NCBI GenBank assembly: GCA_023435025.1
Contig: JAEYSE010000115.1
Location: 1 to 56,795 of the forward strand
Source: Bacillota bacterium
GTDB lineage: Bacteria; Bacillota; Clostridia; Christensenellales; CAG-138
Direction: 5' to 3'
DNA length: 56,795 nt
Each line of letters opens with the position of its first letter. Position 1 is the stretch's first letter. This document shows, one piece after another, positions 35,769-44,636 of the stretch. The notes under the pieces are model-generated. The model did no database searches. It was given only the letters and a program-made list of their open reading frames with translations, and was not told the origin of the DNA. Made by a program: the position numbers and the translations under genes.

Positions 35769-36062
35769 TTACTGCACAGCAGCCTCTTGCGTGTAAACGC
35801 TCACCTGCTTGCGTTCCTTATCCTTGCGCTCAAAACGCACAACACCGTCTACCAAAGCGAACAAGGTATCATCCTTGCCCCTGCCGACGTTATTGCCGGG
35901 ATGAATGTGCGTACCGCGCTGGCGAACTAGGATGTTGCCGGCGAGAACGAACTGACCGTCCGCACGCTTGGGCCCCAAACGCTTCGATTCACTGTCACGG
36001 CCGTTACGCGAGCTGCCAACGCCCTTTTTGTGCGCGAACAACTGGAGATTCATCATAAACAT
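35769..36062 (-). CDS. rpmA: 50S ribosomal protein L27
   Basis: The 97 residues include the conserved AHKKGVGSSRNGRDSESKRLG in adjoining blocks. The N-terminus has the extension MFMMNLQLFA before the mature AHKKG; in Firmicutes this peptide is cut off by Prp, whose gene lies directly upstream. The start at 36062 has the best spacing from GGGAGG (eight bases), but ATG codons at 36056 and 36053 are possible. L27 sits at the peptidyl transferase centre. Confidence 0.97.
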   Translation of the reverse strand: MFMMNLQLFAHKKGVGSSRNGRDSESKRLGPKRADGQFVLAGNILVRQRGTHIHPGNNVGRGKDDTLFALVDGVVRFERKDKERKQVSVYTQEAAVQ

Positions 36063-36065
36063 ACT

Positions 36066-36395
36066 CTACACCTCCCTTTCCGTTATGCTGAGGTATTCGC
36101 CATAGGATGCTTCCATGCTCTTTAACCCCAGGTGCAGTGTATCCAGCAATATGGACGCCTGCTCCAATTGCGCATCCGAGCAATCCTGCCCGAGAATGCA
36201 GTAGAGGTATCCTTCTTCAATGGAAAGCCCCAATGGCAGTTGTAACCGTTCCTTTAATCCGAAAGCGATCGTCTGTGTGAGCGCCGAAACGGCACTGCAT
36301 ACGATATCGCTCCCTTCATCGCCATAGCCTGCGTGCCCGCTTGCCTCAAAACCGACAAGTGCGCGGTCTTGGAAGAGCATACAAACCGTTACCAT
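36066..36395 (-). CDS. prp: Ribosomal-processing cysteine protease Prp
   Basis: This 109-residue protein is the YsxB/Prp family protease that removes the N-terminal extension of L27. The motifs are the catalytic histidine in ASGHAGYG and the catalytic cysteine in SDIVCSAVSAL. It lies between rplU and rpmA in the conserved order and matches the cleavable extension seen on L27. Length is typical. Confidence 0.94.
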   Translation of the reverse strand: MVTVCMLFQDRALVGFEASGHAGYGDEGSDIVCSAVSALTQTIAFGLKERLQLPLGLSIEEGYLYCILGQDCSDAQLEQASILLDTLHLGLKSMEASYGEYLSITEREV

Positions 36396-36401
36396 AGCTT
36401 C

Positions 36402-36707
36402 TTACCCGATGGAGAGAATCTCTACCTTGGTGTAGGGCTGGCGATGGCCCTGTTTGCTGCTGGAATTCTTCTTGGCCTTATACTTGAACGCGATGACCTT
36501 TTTGCCCTTGCCATGCTCGATGACCTTGGCTTTGGCCATAACGCCCTGTACAACCGGCTTGCCCACCGTAATCCCGGCGTCGCCGGAAACCAACAGAACG
36601 TCAAAGCTGACTTCGGCGCCGGGTTCCGCACAGAGCTTCTCTACGAGAATCTCGTCGCCCGCCTGCACCTTGTACTGCTTGCCGCCCGTCTGAATGATTG
36701 CATACAT
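36402..36707 (-). CDS. rplU: 50S ribosomal protein L21
   Basis: The 101 residues begin MYAIIQTGGKQYKVQAGD, the L21 signature, and contain KVIEHGKGKKVIAFKYK. L21 binds 23S rRNA domain I region in the large subunit. AGAGGAGG precedes the ATG. It is first in the operon rplU-prp-rpmA; obgE, often the next gene in Firmicutes, is not in this run. A structured leader precedes it. Confidence 0.98.
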   Translation of the reverse strand: MYAIIQTGGKQYKVQAGDEILVEKLCAEPGAEVSFDVLLVSGDAGITVGKPVVQGVMAKAKVIEHGKGKKVIAFKYKAKKNSSSKQGHRQPYTKVEILSIG

Positions 36708-36790
36708 AACGTCTTCCTCCTCTTACCAGTCTCGCCCATGCCCGGCCCGGGTTAAAACCCGCGTTTAAACACCGGCACGGAGCGGCTCAC
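36708..36790 (-). ncRNA. Probable L21 leader (autoregulatory 5' UTR)
   Basis: The transcript between the promoter and rplU can fold: CCGTGCCGG pairs with CCGGGCATGG (with G-U pairs), enclosing the hairpin GGGTT-TT-AACCC. Position, length (about 82 nt) and this nested fold fit the L21 leader known from Firmicutes. Identification is from layout and recall, not from a covariance search. Confidence 0.5.
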
Positions 36791-36796
36791 CGAAAC

Positions 36797-36825
36797 AGTT
36801 TACCACGCAGGCTAGCACTTGTCAA
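36797..36825 (-). promoter_or_regulatory. rplU operon promoter
   Basis: A perfect TTGACA (36825-36820) and TAAACT (36802-36797) with a 17 bp spacer on the minus strand. Confidence 0.7.
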
Positions 36826-37006
36826 ACAATCGGACGTGGTTTTTGTAGGGACATTCGATTGAACCCCTTTATAAGGAATAGGAAGAATGTTTGTCCACCG
36901 CAACGCTAATTATACAGAATCTCCTTCACAAGGAGTCAACTCCCTTGCAACGAATCCGGCCGCAGCAGCGTTTCCAATACAGTGATACCACACAGGAGGT
37001 AAGAAA

Positions 37007-38164
37007 ATGCTTAAGAAACTGATCGCGGCTGTACTCACCGCAACCATGCTGCTTATGGCCGTGCCCGCTTTGGCCGCGACCACGCAGACCAAGGAATACC
37101 GGATCGCGACCACCAATGTCAATGTCCGCACCGGTCCCAGCAGCGCCAAGTATCCCGCCATAGGCTACCTGGTCAAGGGGGAGCTCGTCTCCTATCTTGG
37201 CAAGAGCGGCGACTGGTCCAAGATCTCCTACAAAAACACCACAGGCTATGTATACAGCAAGTATCTGATGGACCCGTTGAAACAGACGCCGAAGTATTAC
37301 CGTTCCGCCACGGAGCCCGTCAACGTCCGCACAGGCCCGGACAGCGCAAAGTATGCAATCAGGGGCTCCCTTAAAAAGGGTGAAACTGTCCAGTACCTTG
37401 GCGACTCCGGCAACTGGGCCATGGTTCTCTATAAAGGAGATATCGGTTTCGTACACAGCAAGTACCTCACCAGGCCCACTACCGGCGGCGGCACTACACC
37501 CGTACCCGCCAAGCAATACCGCTTTGCAACCACCGCGCTCAATGTTCGTACCGGTCCCAGCACCAAATATGCCATCACCGGTTACCTGAACAAGGGCGAT
37601 ATGGTGGAGTACCTCGGCGTATCCGGCAACTGGTCCAAAGTGCTCTTTAACGGAAAAATTGCATACGCCTACTCCCGGTACCTTGTTGAAAAGCCCATTC
37701 CCTCCACCTCCCCTGTAAAATCCGTAGCGGAGGGTGGCAGCGTACGGCTGGAACTGCTGCTCAACAAGACAACCTTTAAGGAAAACGAACCCATTGAGTG
37801 CTATGCGGTATTGAAAAACATCAGCAGCCGCGACAGACTCACGCTCTACGGCACCCGACAGCTTGTATATTTCCCCATCAAGTCCATCAGCGGGAACACG
37901 CTCTTTAACGGCGAATACCCCACTACCCTTGAATTGGCGCAGACCACGCTTACAAAAGCCAAGCCCCTTACGTTCGGCTTTATCAAGAGCGGCAGCCTGT
38001 CCCCGGATGCAGACAAGGCATTTGCAAAGGAGTATTTCTCCACAAATACCCTCAAACTGCCCGCGGGCAAGTACGCTATCAGCGCGGACATGTCCTATTC
38101 GACCAACACCGGAAACCAGGTGCTTAACCTGAAAGCCACCACCATCATTACGGTGACGAAGTAA
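37007..38164 (+). CDS. Secreted protein with three SH3b domains
   Basis: This 385-residue protein has a signal peptide (MLKKLIAAVLTATMLLM, cleavage near ALA-A at about 25), then three bacterial SH3 repeats, each with an NVRTGPSSAKY-like motif, at about residues 30-88, 98-157 and 167-225. The third is followed by a proline/serine linker and a beta-rich C-terminal domain (about 240-385) that resembles BsuPI-like inhibitor folds (LNKTTFKENEPIECYAVLKN). SH3b repeats usually bind cell wall peptides. AGGAGG precedes the start. It is monocistronic. Confidence 0.82.
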   Translation: MLKKLIAAVLTATMLLMAVPALAATTQTKEYRIATTNVNVRTGPSSAKYPAIGYLVKGELVSYLGKSGDWSKISYKNTTGYVYSKYLMDPLKQTPKYYRSATEPVNVRTGPDSAKYAIRGSLKKGETVQYLGDSGNWAMVLYKGDIGFVHSKYLTRPTTGGGTTPVPAKQYRFATTALNVRTGPSTKYAITGYLNKGDMVEYLGVSGNWSKVLFNGKIAYAYSRYLVEKPIPSTSPVKSVAEGGSVRLELLLNKTTFKENEPIECYAVLKNISSRDRLTLYGTRQLVYFPIKSISGNTLFNGEYPTTLELAQTTLTKAKPLTFGFIKSGSLSPDADKAFAKEYFSTNTLKLPAGKYAISADMSYSTNTGNQVLNLKATTIITVTK

Positions 38165-38244
38165 TCCAATCATCGAACAAGCCGCATGGGGGGGCGTCAC
38201 CCCTCCTCCCCCGCCCAAGGAGCAATCCTTGGATATCCCCCAAA

Positions 38245-38280
38245 AGAGCAGGATGGCTGAATTGTCATCCTGCTCTTTTT
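38245..38280 (+). terminator. Terminator of the SH3b gene
   Basis: The stem AGAGCAGGATG / CATCCTGCTCT is followed by TTTTT. Confidence 0.85.
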
Positions 38281-38371
38281 AGCTCCAAGATTAAGCTACT
38301 CTTAGGGTATTGGCGCTTCAACTCGCCGTGTCCTCGGCTGGAGACGCCTGCGTTGCCTTTTGGGCACATGC

Positions 38372-38399
38372 AAAAACCGGATGGCGTTTGCCATCCGGT
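38372..38399 (-). terminator. Terminator of the aconitase-icd operon
   Basis: The stem ACCGGATGGC / GCCATCCGGT with loop sequence of four bases is followed on the minus strand by TTTTTG. Confidence 0.87.
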
Positions 38400-38421
38400 C
38401 TCTATTTACCATATAAAAGCG

Positions 38422-39630
38422 CTACAATGCCTCTTCCAGCCGCTCCCGTATGGCGCGGATAAAATCCAGCGTATTCACAGCTTTGGGCGTGCCTTCTGCA
38501 AGGCCGACGAGGTCCTTTGTCATGATGCCGTCGTCCAACGTTTTCAGGCTTGCGGCTTCCAGTTTATCCGCAAAGGAAATGAGGTCTGTTAACCCATCCA
38601 GTTCCCCGCGCTTTTTCAAAGCCCCGCTCCATGCAAATATGGTTGCGATGGGGTTGGTAGAGGTTTCCTCCCCTTTTAAATGCCTGTAATAATGCCGGGT
38701 CACGGTGCCGTGGGCGGCCTCGTACTCAAACTTGCCGTCCGGGCTTACCAGAACGGATGTCATCATGGCAAGAGATCCAAATGCGGTAGATACCATATCG
38801 CTCATGACGTCGCCATCATAATTCTTGCATGCCCAGATAAAGCCGCCTTCGCTGCGAATCACGCGGGCCACGGCATCGTCGATGAGCGTATAGAAATATT
38901 CAATACCCGCCTGCTTGAACGCTTGTGCGTACTCCGCTTCATAGATCTCTTCAAAGAGCAGCTTGAACGTCTGGTCGTACTGCTTGGATATAGTGTCCTT
39001 TGTGGCAAACCAGAGGTCCTGCCTGGTTGTAAGCGCATACTGGAAGCAGGCGTGCGCGAAGGATTTGATGGACGTATCCTTGTTAAACATGCCCTGCAGC
39101 ACGCCGGGGCACTCAAAATCATAGACGGTCTGGCGGAAGCTTTCCCCGTTTTCCCCGGTGAACACAAGCTCCGCTTTGCCCTTCCCAGGCACGCGGTATT
39201 CCGTACCCTTGTATACGTCGCCATACGCATGGCGGGCGATTGTGATGGGAAGCCTCCAGTTTTTGACCACGGGCTTAATGCTGTCAATCAGGATAGGCGC
39301 GCGGAACACCGTACCGTCCAGTATGGCGCGGATTGTCCCGTTGGGGCTTTTCCACATTTCCTTGAGGTTATATTCGCTCACGCGCTGCTTGTTGGGTGTG
39401 ATGGTGGCACATTTGACACCTACGCCGTATTTGAGTATGGCGTTGCCCGCATCCACAGTAACCTGGTCGTTCGTTTCGTCGCGGTACTCTAGGCCAAGGT
39501 CGTAATATTCGGTCTTCAGATCCACGAAAGGCAGCAGCAGTTCGTCCTTGATCATCTGCCAGATGATGCGGGTCATTTCGTCGCCGTCCATTTCCACAAG
39601 CGGCGTGGTCATCTTGATTGTTTCAGGCAT
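38422..39630 (-). CDS. icd: NADP-dependent isocitrate dehydrogenase
   Basis: This 402-residue enzyme matches the eukaryote-like, homodimeric NADP isocitrate dehydrogenase subgroup: the opening TPLVEMDGDEMTRIIW, the substrate-binding SPNGTIRAILDGTVFR, and the NADP region AAHGTVTRHYYRH. It oxidises isocitrate to 2-oxoglutarate and makes NADPH. It follows the aconitase-family gene by 11 bp, so the pair gives a citrate-to-2-oxoglutarate branch feeding glutamate synthesis. No citrate synthase is in the window. Confidence 0.96.
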   Translation of the reverse strand: MPETIKMTTPLVEMDGDEMTRIIWQMIKDELLLPFVDLKTEYYDLGLEYRDETNDQVTVDAGNAILKYGVGVKCATITPNKQRVSEYNLKEMWKSPNGTIRAILDGTVFRAPILIDSIKPVVKNWRLPITIARHAYGDVYKGTEYRVPGKGKAELVFTGENGESFRQTVYDFECPGVLQGMFNKDTSIKSFAHACFQYALTTRQDLWFATKDTISKQYDQTFKLLFEEIYEAEYAQAFKQAGIEYFYTLIDDAVARVIRSEGGFIWACKNYDGDVMSDMVSTAFGSLAMMTSVLVSPDGKFEYEAAHGTVTRHYYRHLKGEETSTNPIATIFAWSGALKKRGELDGLTDLISFADKLEAASLKTLDDGIMTKDLVGLAEGTPKAVNTLDFIRAIRERLEEAL

Positions 39631-39641
39631 GTTTTTCCCCT

Positions 39642-41894
39642 TTATTTATCCTTTAAACGCGCGGCGTAATAGTTCATCAGGCAGCCTTCAAGTATGATGG
39701 TCTTTTCATCATCGGTCAGGTTTTTGACATAGAGCGTCAGTTCCTCAACAGAGCCATCCCGCTTGATCGCCTTGGCCGGGATCTCTTCTTTTCCTGTGGC
39801 GATGGCATCCCAAATATCCGGCACGAACACAAGATCGCCAACCTCATAGGGGAATTGAGCACCCTCCGGCAGCGTAAAGGGCAGTATGCCCCAGTTGATA
39901 CAGTTGCTGCGGTAGCGCTTGGTGGCGAATTCATGGCAGATATTCGCAAAGCCGCCCAGCACCTTCTGGCAGGAGGCTGCCTGCTCGCGCGCGGAACCGT
40001 CCCCGGGTTTCCGTGCAAAGAGCACGGAACCGAACGCGGTATCCGAAAGCGCGTCTTTCGCGCCAACTGCCCGCAGGGCAGATATAAGCTTTTCCGGCTC
40101 CTTGCCCGCACGGCGCTGTGCTTCGAGCGCCTGCACGCCTTTACATAAGTCCACATAGTCCGGGCAACGGCGCGAAAGCGTGAACTCCGCAAGCTTCTGC
40201 GGGTTGGAGCGGTAAGAAGAGGTCTCGCCGGACGGAATCAACTCATCCGTGGTGGTAACGGGGTCGTGTATGACCGCCGTTAATTCCAGCAGTAGGTTTT
40301 TCGTAAGCGGGTACATTTGGGGCCAATCCGTGATGTTGGGCCCAAGACGCAGCTCTTCCTCCGGCTGGGGATGCTGATAGCCGTTGTAGACGCGCTTTTG
40401 ATATATGCCGGCGTCGTATTGGTATGTCTCCTTGGCGGGTTCGGGCGCAAGTTCCGTGGCCGCCGTTAAAGCGCCCTTGTTCTTTGCCGTAGCCGCTATG
40501 GAACGTGCATCCATCAGCGCCACCGCCGCAAGTTGGCTCTGGTTGGGCTTGCTGCCCTCGCGGTTGGGGAAATTGCGCGTGGTGTGGCGGATGGAGAAGC
40601 CGTTGTTGGCGGGTACGTCACCCGCGCCAAAGCAGGGTCCGCAGAACGCAGGCTTTATGACGGCGCCCGCTTCAATGAGCTTGGTCAGCACCCCGGCTTT
40701 AGAAAGCTCCAGGTTGACCGGCATGGAGCCGGGGTAGACCGAAAGCGAAAAATAATCGTTGCCGGTATCCGCACCATCCAAAATGGCTGCGGCGTCCGCA
40801 ATGTTTTCAAACAGGCCGCCCGCGCAGCCCGCGATAACGCCCTGATCCGCCCACAGCTTGCCGCCCTTGATTTTGGAGACGAGGTCAAGCTTGATTTTCC
40901 CTTCAAACTGCTCTAAGACCTCCTGCTCAATGCCGTGGAGCGCATCATGAAGGTTGGCGTTAAGATCATTGATGGTCATGGTGTTGGCCGGGTGGAACGG
41001 CAGCGCGATCATACACTCGACCTTGCTAAGATCAAGTTCAATCATGCTCTCATAATAGGCATAGTTGCCGGGCTTCAGTTCTCTGTACGCCTCGGGCCTG
41101 CCCTGTATGCGGTAGTATTCCGCCACCTTTTCGTCCGTTTCCCAAATGGAAGAAAGGCAGGTGGTTTCTGTCGTCATCACATCTATGCCGTTGCGGTACT
41201 CCACGGACAGGTTATTGATGCCCGGGCCTACGAATTCAAGCACCTTGTTTTTTAGGAAGCCGTTTTTAAACGTTGCACCAACCAGCGCAAGCGCGACGTC
41301 GTGCGGGCCGACGCCTTTTTTGGGCGCGCCCGTCACATAGACGAGCACCACCTCGGGGGTGTCAACATCATACGTGTTCTTTAGAAGCTGCTTCACAATT
41401 TCCGGCCCGCCTTCGCCCACGCCCATGGTGCCGATTGCGCCATAGCGGGTATGGCTGTCCGAGCCTAATATCATGCTGCCGCATGCCGCCATCTCCTCGC
41501 GCGCGTACATGTGAATGACGCTCAGGTTGGCGGGCACGTATATGCCGCCGAACTTCTTCGCGGCGGAAAGGCCAAACACGTGATCGTCCTCGTTGATTGT
41601 GCCGCCCACCGCGCAAAGGGAGTTGTGGCAGTTGGTCATGGCATAGGGCACGGGAAAGGAGGTAAGGCCAGAGCCGCGCGCCGTCTGAATGACGCCCACA
41701 TATGTAATGTCATGGGAGATCAGCTTGTCAAACCGGATATTGAACTTGCCCGGTTTTTCCGACACGTTATGGGCACGCAATATGGCGCTTGATATGGTTC
41801 GTTCCCGCGCCTCGTTGGGCGTGGGAAACCCTTCGCCGCCCGGTACGGGTACGCCGTCCTTTAAATAAACGCCATGCGATCTGAGTGTGATCAT
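39642..41894 (-). CDS. Aconitase-family hydratase (probable aconitase)
   Basis: This 750-residue protein belongs to the aconitase superfamily, nearest in kind to the YbhJ-like hydratase branch. It has the catalytic segment ILGSDSHTRYGAIGTMGVGEGG, cluster-ligand cysteines in TTCLSSIW and FCGPCFGAG, and the C-terminal swivel domain with KRYRSNCINWGILPF. It isomerises citrate to isocitrate with a [4Fe-4S] cluster if it is the aconitase; the adjacent icd strongly supports that. It is shorter than AcnA and larger than 3-isopropylmalate dehydratase subunits. Confidence 0.88.
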   Translation of the reverse strand: MITLRSHGVYLKDGVPVPGGEGFPTPNEARERTISSAILRAHNVSEKPGKFNIRFDKLISHDITYVGVIQTARGSGLTSFPVPYAMTNCHNSLCAVGGTINEDDHVFGLSAAKKFGGIYVPANLSVIHMYAREEMAACGSMILGSDSHTRYGAIGTMGVGEGGPEIVKQLLKNTYDVDTPEVVLVYVTGAPKKGVGPHDVALALVGATFKNGFLKNKVLEFVGPGINNLSVEYRNGIDVMTTETTCLSSIWETDEKVAEYYRIQGRPEAYRELKPGNYAYYESMIELDLSKVECMIALPFHPANTMTINDLNANLHDALHGIEQEVLEQFEGKIKLDLVSKIKGGKLWADQGVIAGCAGGLFENIADAAAILDGADTGNDYFSLSVYPGSMPVNLELSKAGVLTKLIEAGAVIKPAFCGPCFGAGDVPANNGFSIRHTTRNFPNREGSKPNQSQLAAVALMDARSIAATAKNKGALTAATELAPEPAKETYQYDAGIYQKRVYNGYQHPQPEEELRLGPNITDWPQMYPLTKNLLLELTAVIHDPVTTTDELIPSGETSSYRSNPQKLAEFTLSRRCPDYVDLCKGVQALEAQRRAGKEPEKLISALRAVGAKDALSDTAFGSVLFARKPGDGSAREQAASCQKVLGGFANICHEFATKRYRSNCINWGILPFTLPEGAQFPYEVGDLVFVPDIWDAIATGKEEIPAKAIKRDGSVEELTLYVKNLTDDEKTIILEGCLMNYYAARLKDK

Positions 41895-42019
41895 CGTGTT
41901 CCTCCCTGTGGATGTATCAAAACTATGGCTTATGCCGATTTCTCTTTAGTGTATCAGCTTTTTCGCATGGCCGGAAGAGGCTTCTTTGCTTTAAAGGGCC
42001 ATACAATGAGTGATTCTAT

Positions 42020-42053
42020 GTATAATTATACTATATCACTTTTGTTCTTACAA
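42020..42053 (-). promoter_or_regulatory. Aconitase-icd promoter with palindrome over the -10 box
   Basis: TTGTAA (42053-42048) and a perfect TATAAT (42030-42025) lie 17 bp apart on the minus strand. The 12 bp palindrome GTATAATTATAC (42020-42031) coincides with the -10 box and could be an operator. The remaining 318 bp interval contains only this and the PHP terminator. Confidence 0.55.
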
Positions 42054-42124
42054 GCTCCGCCGCCTGCCCGCATTCCTGCTTTTTATAAGACATGCAAGTA
42101 TATAAGAAAAATCGTGCGGAACCA

Positions 42125-42155
42125 AAGGACGCGGAGGCTTCCCTTCCGCGTCCTT
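42125..42155 (-). terminator. Terminator after the PHP gene
   Basis: The stem AAGGACGCGGA / TCCGCGTCCTT with a 9-base loop, 59 bp after the PHP stop. The T run is stronger on the plus side, so efficiency on the minus strand is uncertain. Confidence 0.6.
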
Positions 42156-42213
42156 ATAGAATTTTTATACATTGTATTTTTGTATACAGGATATCGATTT
42201 GATCTGCGTACCG

Positions 42214-42918
42214 CTACTTCTGCCCAGCAAGGTAGTCTAGAACGCCCTTCGGGGATTGCTCGTAAGCGGTAAGAAAGTGATTGGGCTCCGATATCCCCCC
42301 CAACGTATGCGCGTCCGAATCATAGAGCACATGGTAGCGCGAAATCTCCACGCCCACCAGCGTAAACTGCGCGCAGACCTCTATGGAGGTAAACGCAAGG
42401 TTGGGCGGAATAAAGCCGAGAATGTGCAAAAGGGAGTTCGCGCTGCGGTTAATATGCGCGGGTATGGCTACGCCGCCAAAATCCCGGCACTTTGAAACCA
42501 CCTCGTCAATCGTTCGGGTGGTGGACTGAATCAACAGGCGCGGCTCCGTGCCAATCAAACGATCCTCCGAATTCATAATCAGCTGCTCGCCAAAGAATGC
42601 CGGGCGGTTTTCAATATCCGGAAGGCTGTCGTACACCCATTTACCATACTCCATGGCGGGTTCGAGCGAAGGAAACAACGTAAGCACATGCACTTCCTCG
42701 CGCGTTTCCACCTCAATGCCGGGGATGAATATGAGGCCGCGCGCATCCGCCGCAGCCTGCATGGCCGGAAGATTATGCGCGCAGTTGTGATCGCATACGG
42801 AAATCGCCTGCAGACCCTTCAAGTACGCCATGTTGACGATGTTGTTCGGCGTCATGTCCGGGGAAGCGCAAGGGGAAAGGCAGGAGTGAATATGGAGATC
42901 CGTGGCCAGTTTGATCAT
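42214..42918 (-). CDS. PHP domain metal-dependent phosphoesterase
   Basis: This 234-residue protein has the PHP family motifs: DLHIHSCLSPC at the N-terminus, SVCDHN, PGIEVETREEVHVL, IPAHINR and DSDAH near the C-terminus, giving the full set of histidine and aspartate metal ligands. PHP proteins hydrolyse phosphoesters such as histidinol phosphate or nucleotides. It ends a six-gene run with DRTGG and hydrogenase-like proteins, only four bases after a DRTGG gene, so it probably acts on a small molecule in that system. Substrate unknown. Confidence 0.85.
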   Translation of the reverse strand: MIKLATDLHIHSCLSPCASPDMTPNNIVNMAYLKGLQAISVCDHNCAHNLPAMQAAADARGLIFIPGIEVETREEVHVLTLFPSLEPAMEYGKWVYDSLPDIENRPAFFGEQLIMNSEDRLIGTEPRLLIQSTTRTIDEVVSKCRDFGGVAIPAHINRSANSLLHILGFIPPNLAFTSIEVCAQFTLVGVEISRYHVLYDSDAHTLGGISEPNHFLTAYEQSPKGVLDYLAGQK

Positions 42919-42922
42919 GGCA

Positions 42923-43258
42923 TTACACCGAGGGAATGCCCGAAGCCGCCATAAGGTGGCAGATTTCGAACGTCGTCTTATCGCTCAGCAACACGGCGAT
43001 ACCTTCCTGCGCCGCTTTTTCAAGCGAGGCGGGCTCGGGCGAAATGTCCTCGGGATGAATGATGCAGGCCATTTCATGCAGCGCCGCCACCGCGATTACA
43101 TTCATGTGCGTCTGCACCGTTACCCAAGCGCAGCCGGATACGCCCTTTGCCATGACCCAGCTCAATAGGTCGCAGGCATAGCCCGCGCGCACCTCTGTAT
43201 CCGGGCAGGGCTGAGCCAGGCGCGCGCCAAGCAGGTTTTTTAATTCCGAAACCAGCAT
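42923..43258 (-). CDS. DRTGG domain protein (first)
   Basis: This 111-residue single-domain protein matches the DRTGG family, a ligand-binding-like module also found in phosphotransacetylase and in some CBS proteins. Features are the start MLVSELKNLLGARLAQP, the central VQTHMNVIAVAALHEMACIIH and the ending IAVLLSDKTTFEICHLMAASG. The closing segment parallels that of the second DRTGG protein (45083-45433). It sits between the hydrogenase-like gene and the PHP gene. Confidence 0.75.
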   Translation of the reverse strand: MLVSELKNLLGARLAQPCPDTEVRAGYACDLLSWVMAKGVSGCAWVTVQTHMNVIAVAALHEMACIIHPEDISPEPASLEKAAQEGIAVLLSDKTTFEICHLMAASGIPSV

Positions 43259-43312
43259 AGTGTTCCTCCTTCTCTGTTGATGGACCGATAATCATAAAAC
43301 CAATACAGCCGT

Positions 43313-44617
43313 TCAGCCGCGCTTTTCCGCGCTTGCAAGATCGGCCATTTCCTGCGCCAATATGCGTAGTTTATCCCGCAATTTGAAGATGCAGTCCATT
43401 TCCACCGCCTGCCCTCTCACGATATCCTCGGCAAGCGTTCTGCAGCTCGGGGACCCGCAGGAGCCGCAATCCAACCCCGGCAAGCTTTTTACAATGGCCT
43501 CCATCCGGTCCATCATGCGCATGGCCTCGTTCACATCATCCGAAAGCTTCATGATGCTGCGCGGTTCAAAAGGCCTGCTGTAACGAATCATAGGGGAATT
43601 CACATATTCCTGTACGTGAGGGTCCCGCTCAAGGTCCGTGCGGGGAAACGCGTTTGCGAGCCTGCGGTTGCGGTTTTTGGAAACGAACTGATTTTCAAAA
43701 AGCAGCGGGCCGCCCACGCAGCCGCCCACGCAGGCGGACGCCTCCACCAGCTGCAGCTTTTTGAGGCGCTCGTTGTCGATTTCCTCCAGGCACTGTATAA
43801 CATTGTATATACCGTCCACCGCAAGGTAATGTTCGGTTCCAACGGCGGAGCTTAAGCCCCCCACCACCGCAGTGGCCATGCCGTACGCCCCCGCAGGAAA
43901 CGCAACGTCTCGGTGTGCGCCACCCTCGCCCATGCGTTCAAGCAGCAGCGCGTAAAGTTCCAGCAGTGAAAACACGCCGTTGACTTCGCTTTTATCAATC
44001 CCAAGCGGGTTTTTGATATTGGTCATACGTGCTGCGCAAGGGGAAATGTAATAGCATCCCACACTTTCCCGCGGGACACCCATCTTTTTGCAGAATTCGG
44101 TTTTCGCTACGCGAGCAGAAATTTCAGCGGCTGAAACGAAGGGCGATAGGTTATCGATAAGATTCGGGAACATGGTGGTAACCAGGCGCGGTATGACAGG
44201 GCAATTGCAGGAGATGACGGGGAAACTCGCCTCGCCCGAGCGGAAATAGAGCCTGAGCGCCTCGGCCTCAATTTCAGCGCCCCGCGCTTCCTCGTATATT
44301 GCGTCAAACCCCAGGGAGTATAGCGCCTCAAACAAATCCCCCAGATCCCCCTGCAAACGGAATTGGGAGTAGATGGGCGCGCAGGGGACGACGATGTTGT
44401 ATTTGAACAGATTGAGTTCGCCAAGCGGCGTGGTCACAGCCGTCATGGCATGGTGGGGGCAGGCGCGCAGGCACTCCCCGCAATCTATGCACCGTTCGTC
44501 GATAATGACCGCTTTGCCGCGCTGTACGCGGATGGCCTCTGTGGGACAGTTCTTGATGCAGTTGGTGCAGCCGACGCATTTTCTGCGGTCCACACGGACC
44601 GAATGCTTGTACAACAT
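43313..44617 (-). CDS. [FeFe]-hydrogenase-like iron-sulfur protein (probable sensor)
   Basis: The 434 residues show two N-terminal [4Fe-4S] ferredoxin motifs (C14, C17, C20, C24 and C43, C46, C49, C53), a hydrogenase large-subunit domain (about 70-345), and a C-terminal four-cysteine Fe-S motif (C384, C387, C392, C409). All four H-cluster cysteine positions are present (C139, C194, C296, C300), but the motifs are altered: ISCNCP instead of TSCCP, SPCAAR instead of MPCxxK, and ASACVGGCVGG. The proton-relay cysteine becomes asparagine and the lysine becomes arginine. It is therefore more likely a redox or hydrogen sensor than a working hydrogenase. An RsbW-like ATPase precedes it and DRTGG genes flank it. 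Confidence 0.85.
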   Translation of the reverse strand: MLYKHSVRVDRRKCVGCTNCIKNCPTEAIRVQRGKAVIIDERCIDCGECLRACPHHAMTAVTTPLGELNLFKYNIVVPCAPIYSQFRLQGDLGDLFEALYSLGFDAIYEEARGAEIEAEALRLYFRSGEASFPVISCNCPVIPRLVTTMFPNLIDNLSPFVSAAEISARVAKTEFCKKMGVPRESVGCYYISPCAARMTNIKNPLGIDKSEVNGVFSLLELYALLLERMGEGGAHRDVAFPAGAYGMATAVVGGLSSAVGTEHYLAVDGIYNVIQCLEEIDNERLKKLQLVEASACVGGCVGGPLLFENQFVSKNRNRRLANAFPRTDLERDPHVQEYVNSPMIRYSRPFEPRSIMKLSDDVNEAMRMMDRMEAIVKSLPGLDCGSCGSPSCRTLAEDIVRGQAVEMDCIFKLRDKLRILAQEMADLASAEKRG

Positions 44618-44636
44618 GGCGACCCTCCGTGATGCG

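Noticed and set aside
37130..37690. Repeats in the SH3b gene as a possible CRISPR or DNA repeat array
   Set aside because: They are three copies of a protein domain of about 70 residues with diverged DNA, not short direct repeats with spacers.
36926..38218. Open frame of 430 codons opposite the SH3b gene
   Set aside because: It is antisense to a clear secreted protein with three recognisable repeats and lacks a start signal.
38165..38245. G/C-rich stretch after the SH3b gene as a possible structured RNA
   Set aside because: Beyond the two terminators nearby I could find no consistent pairing.
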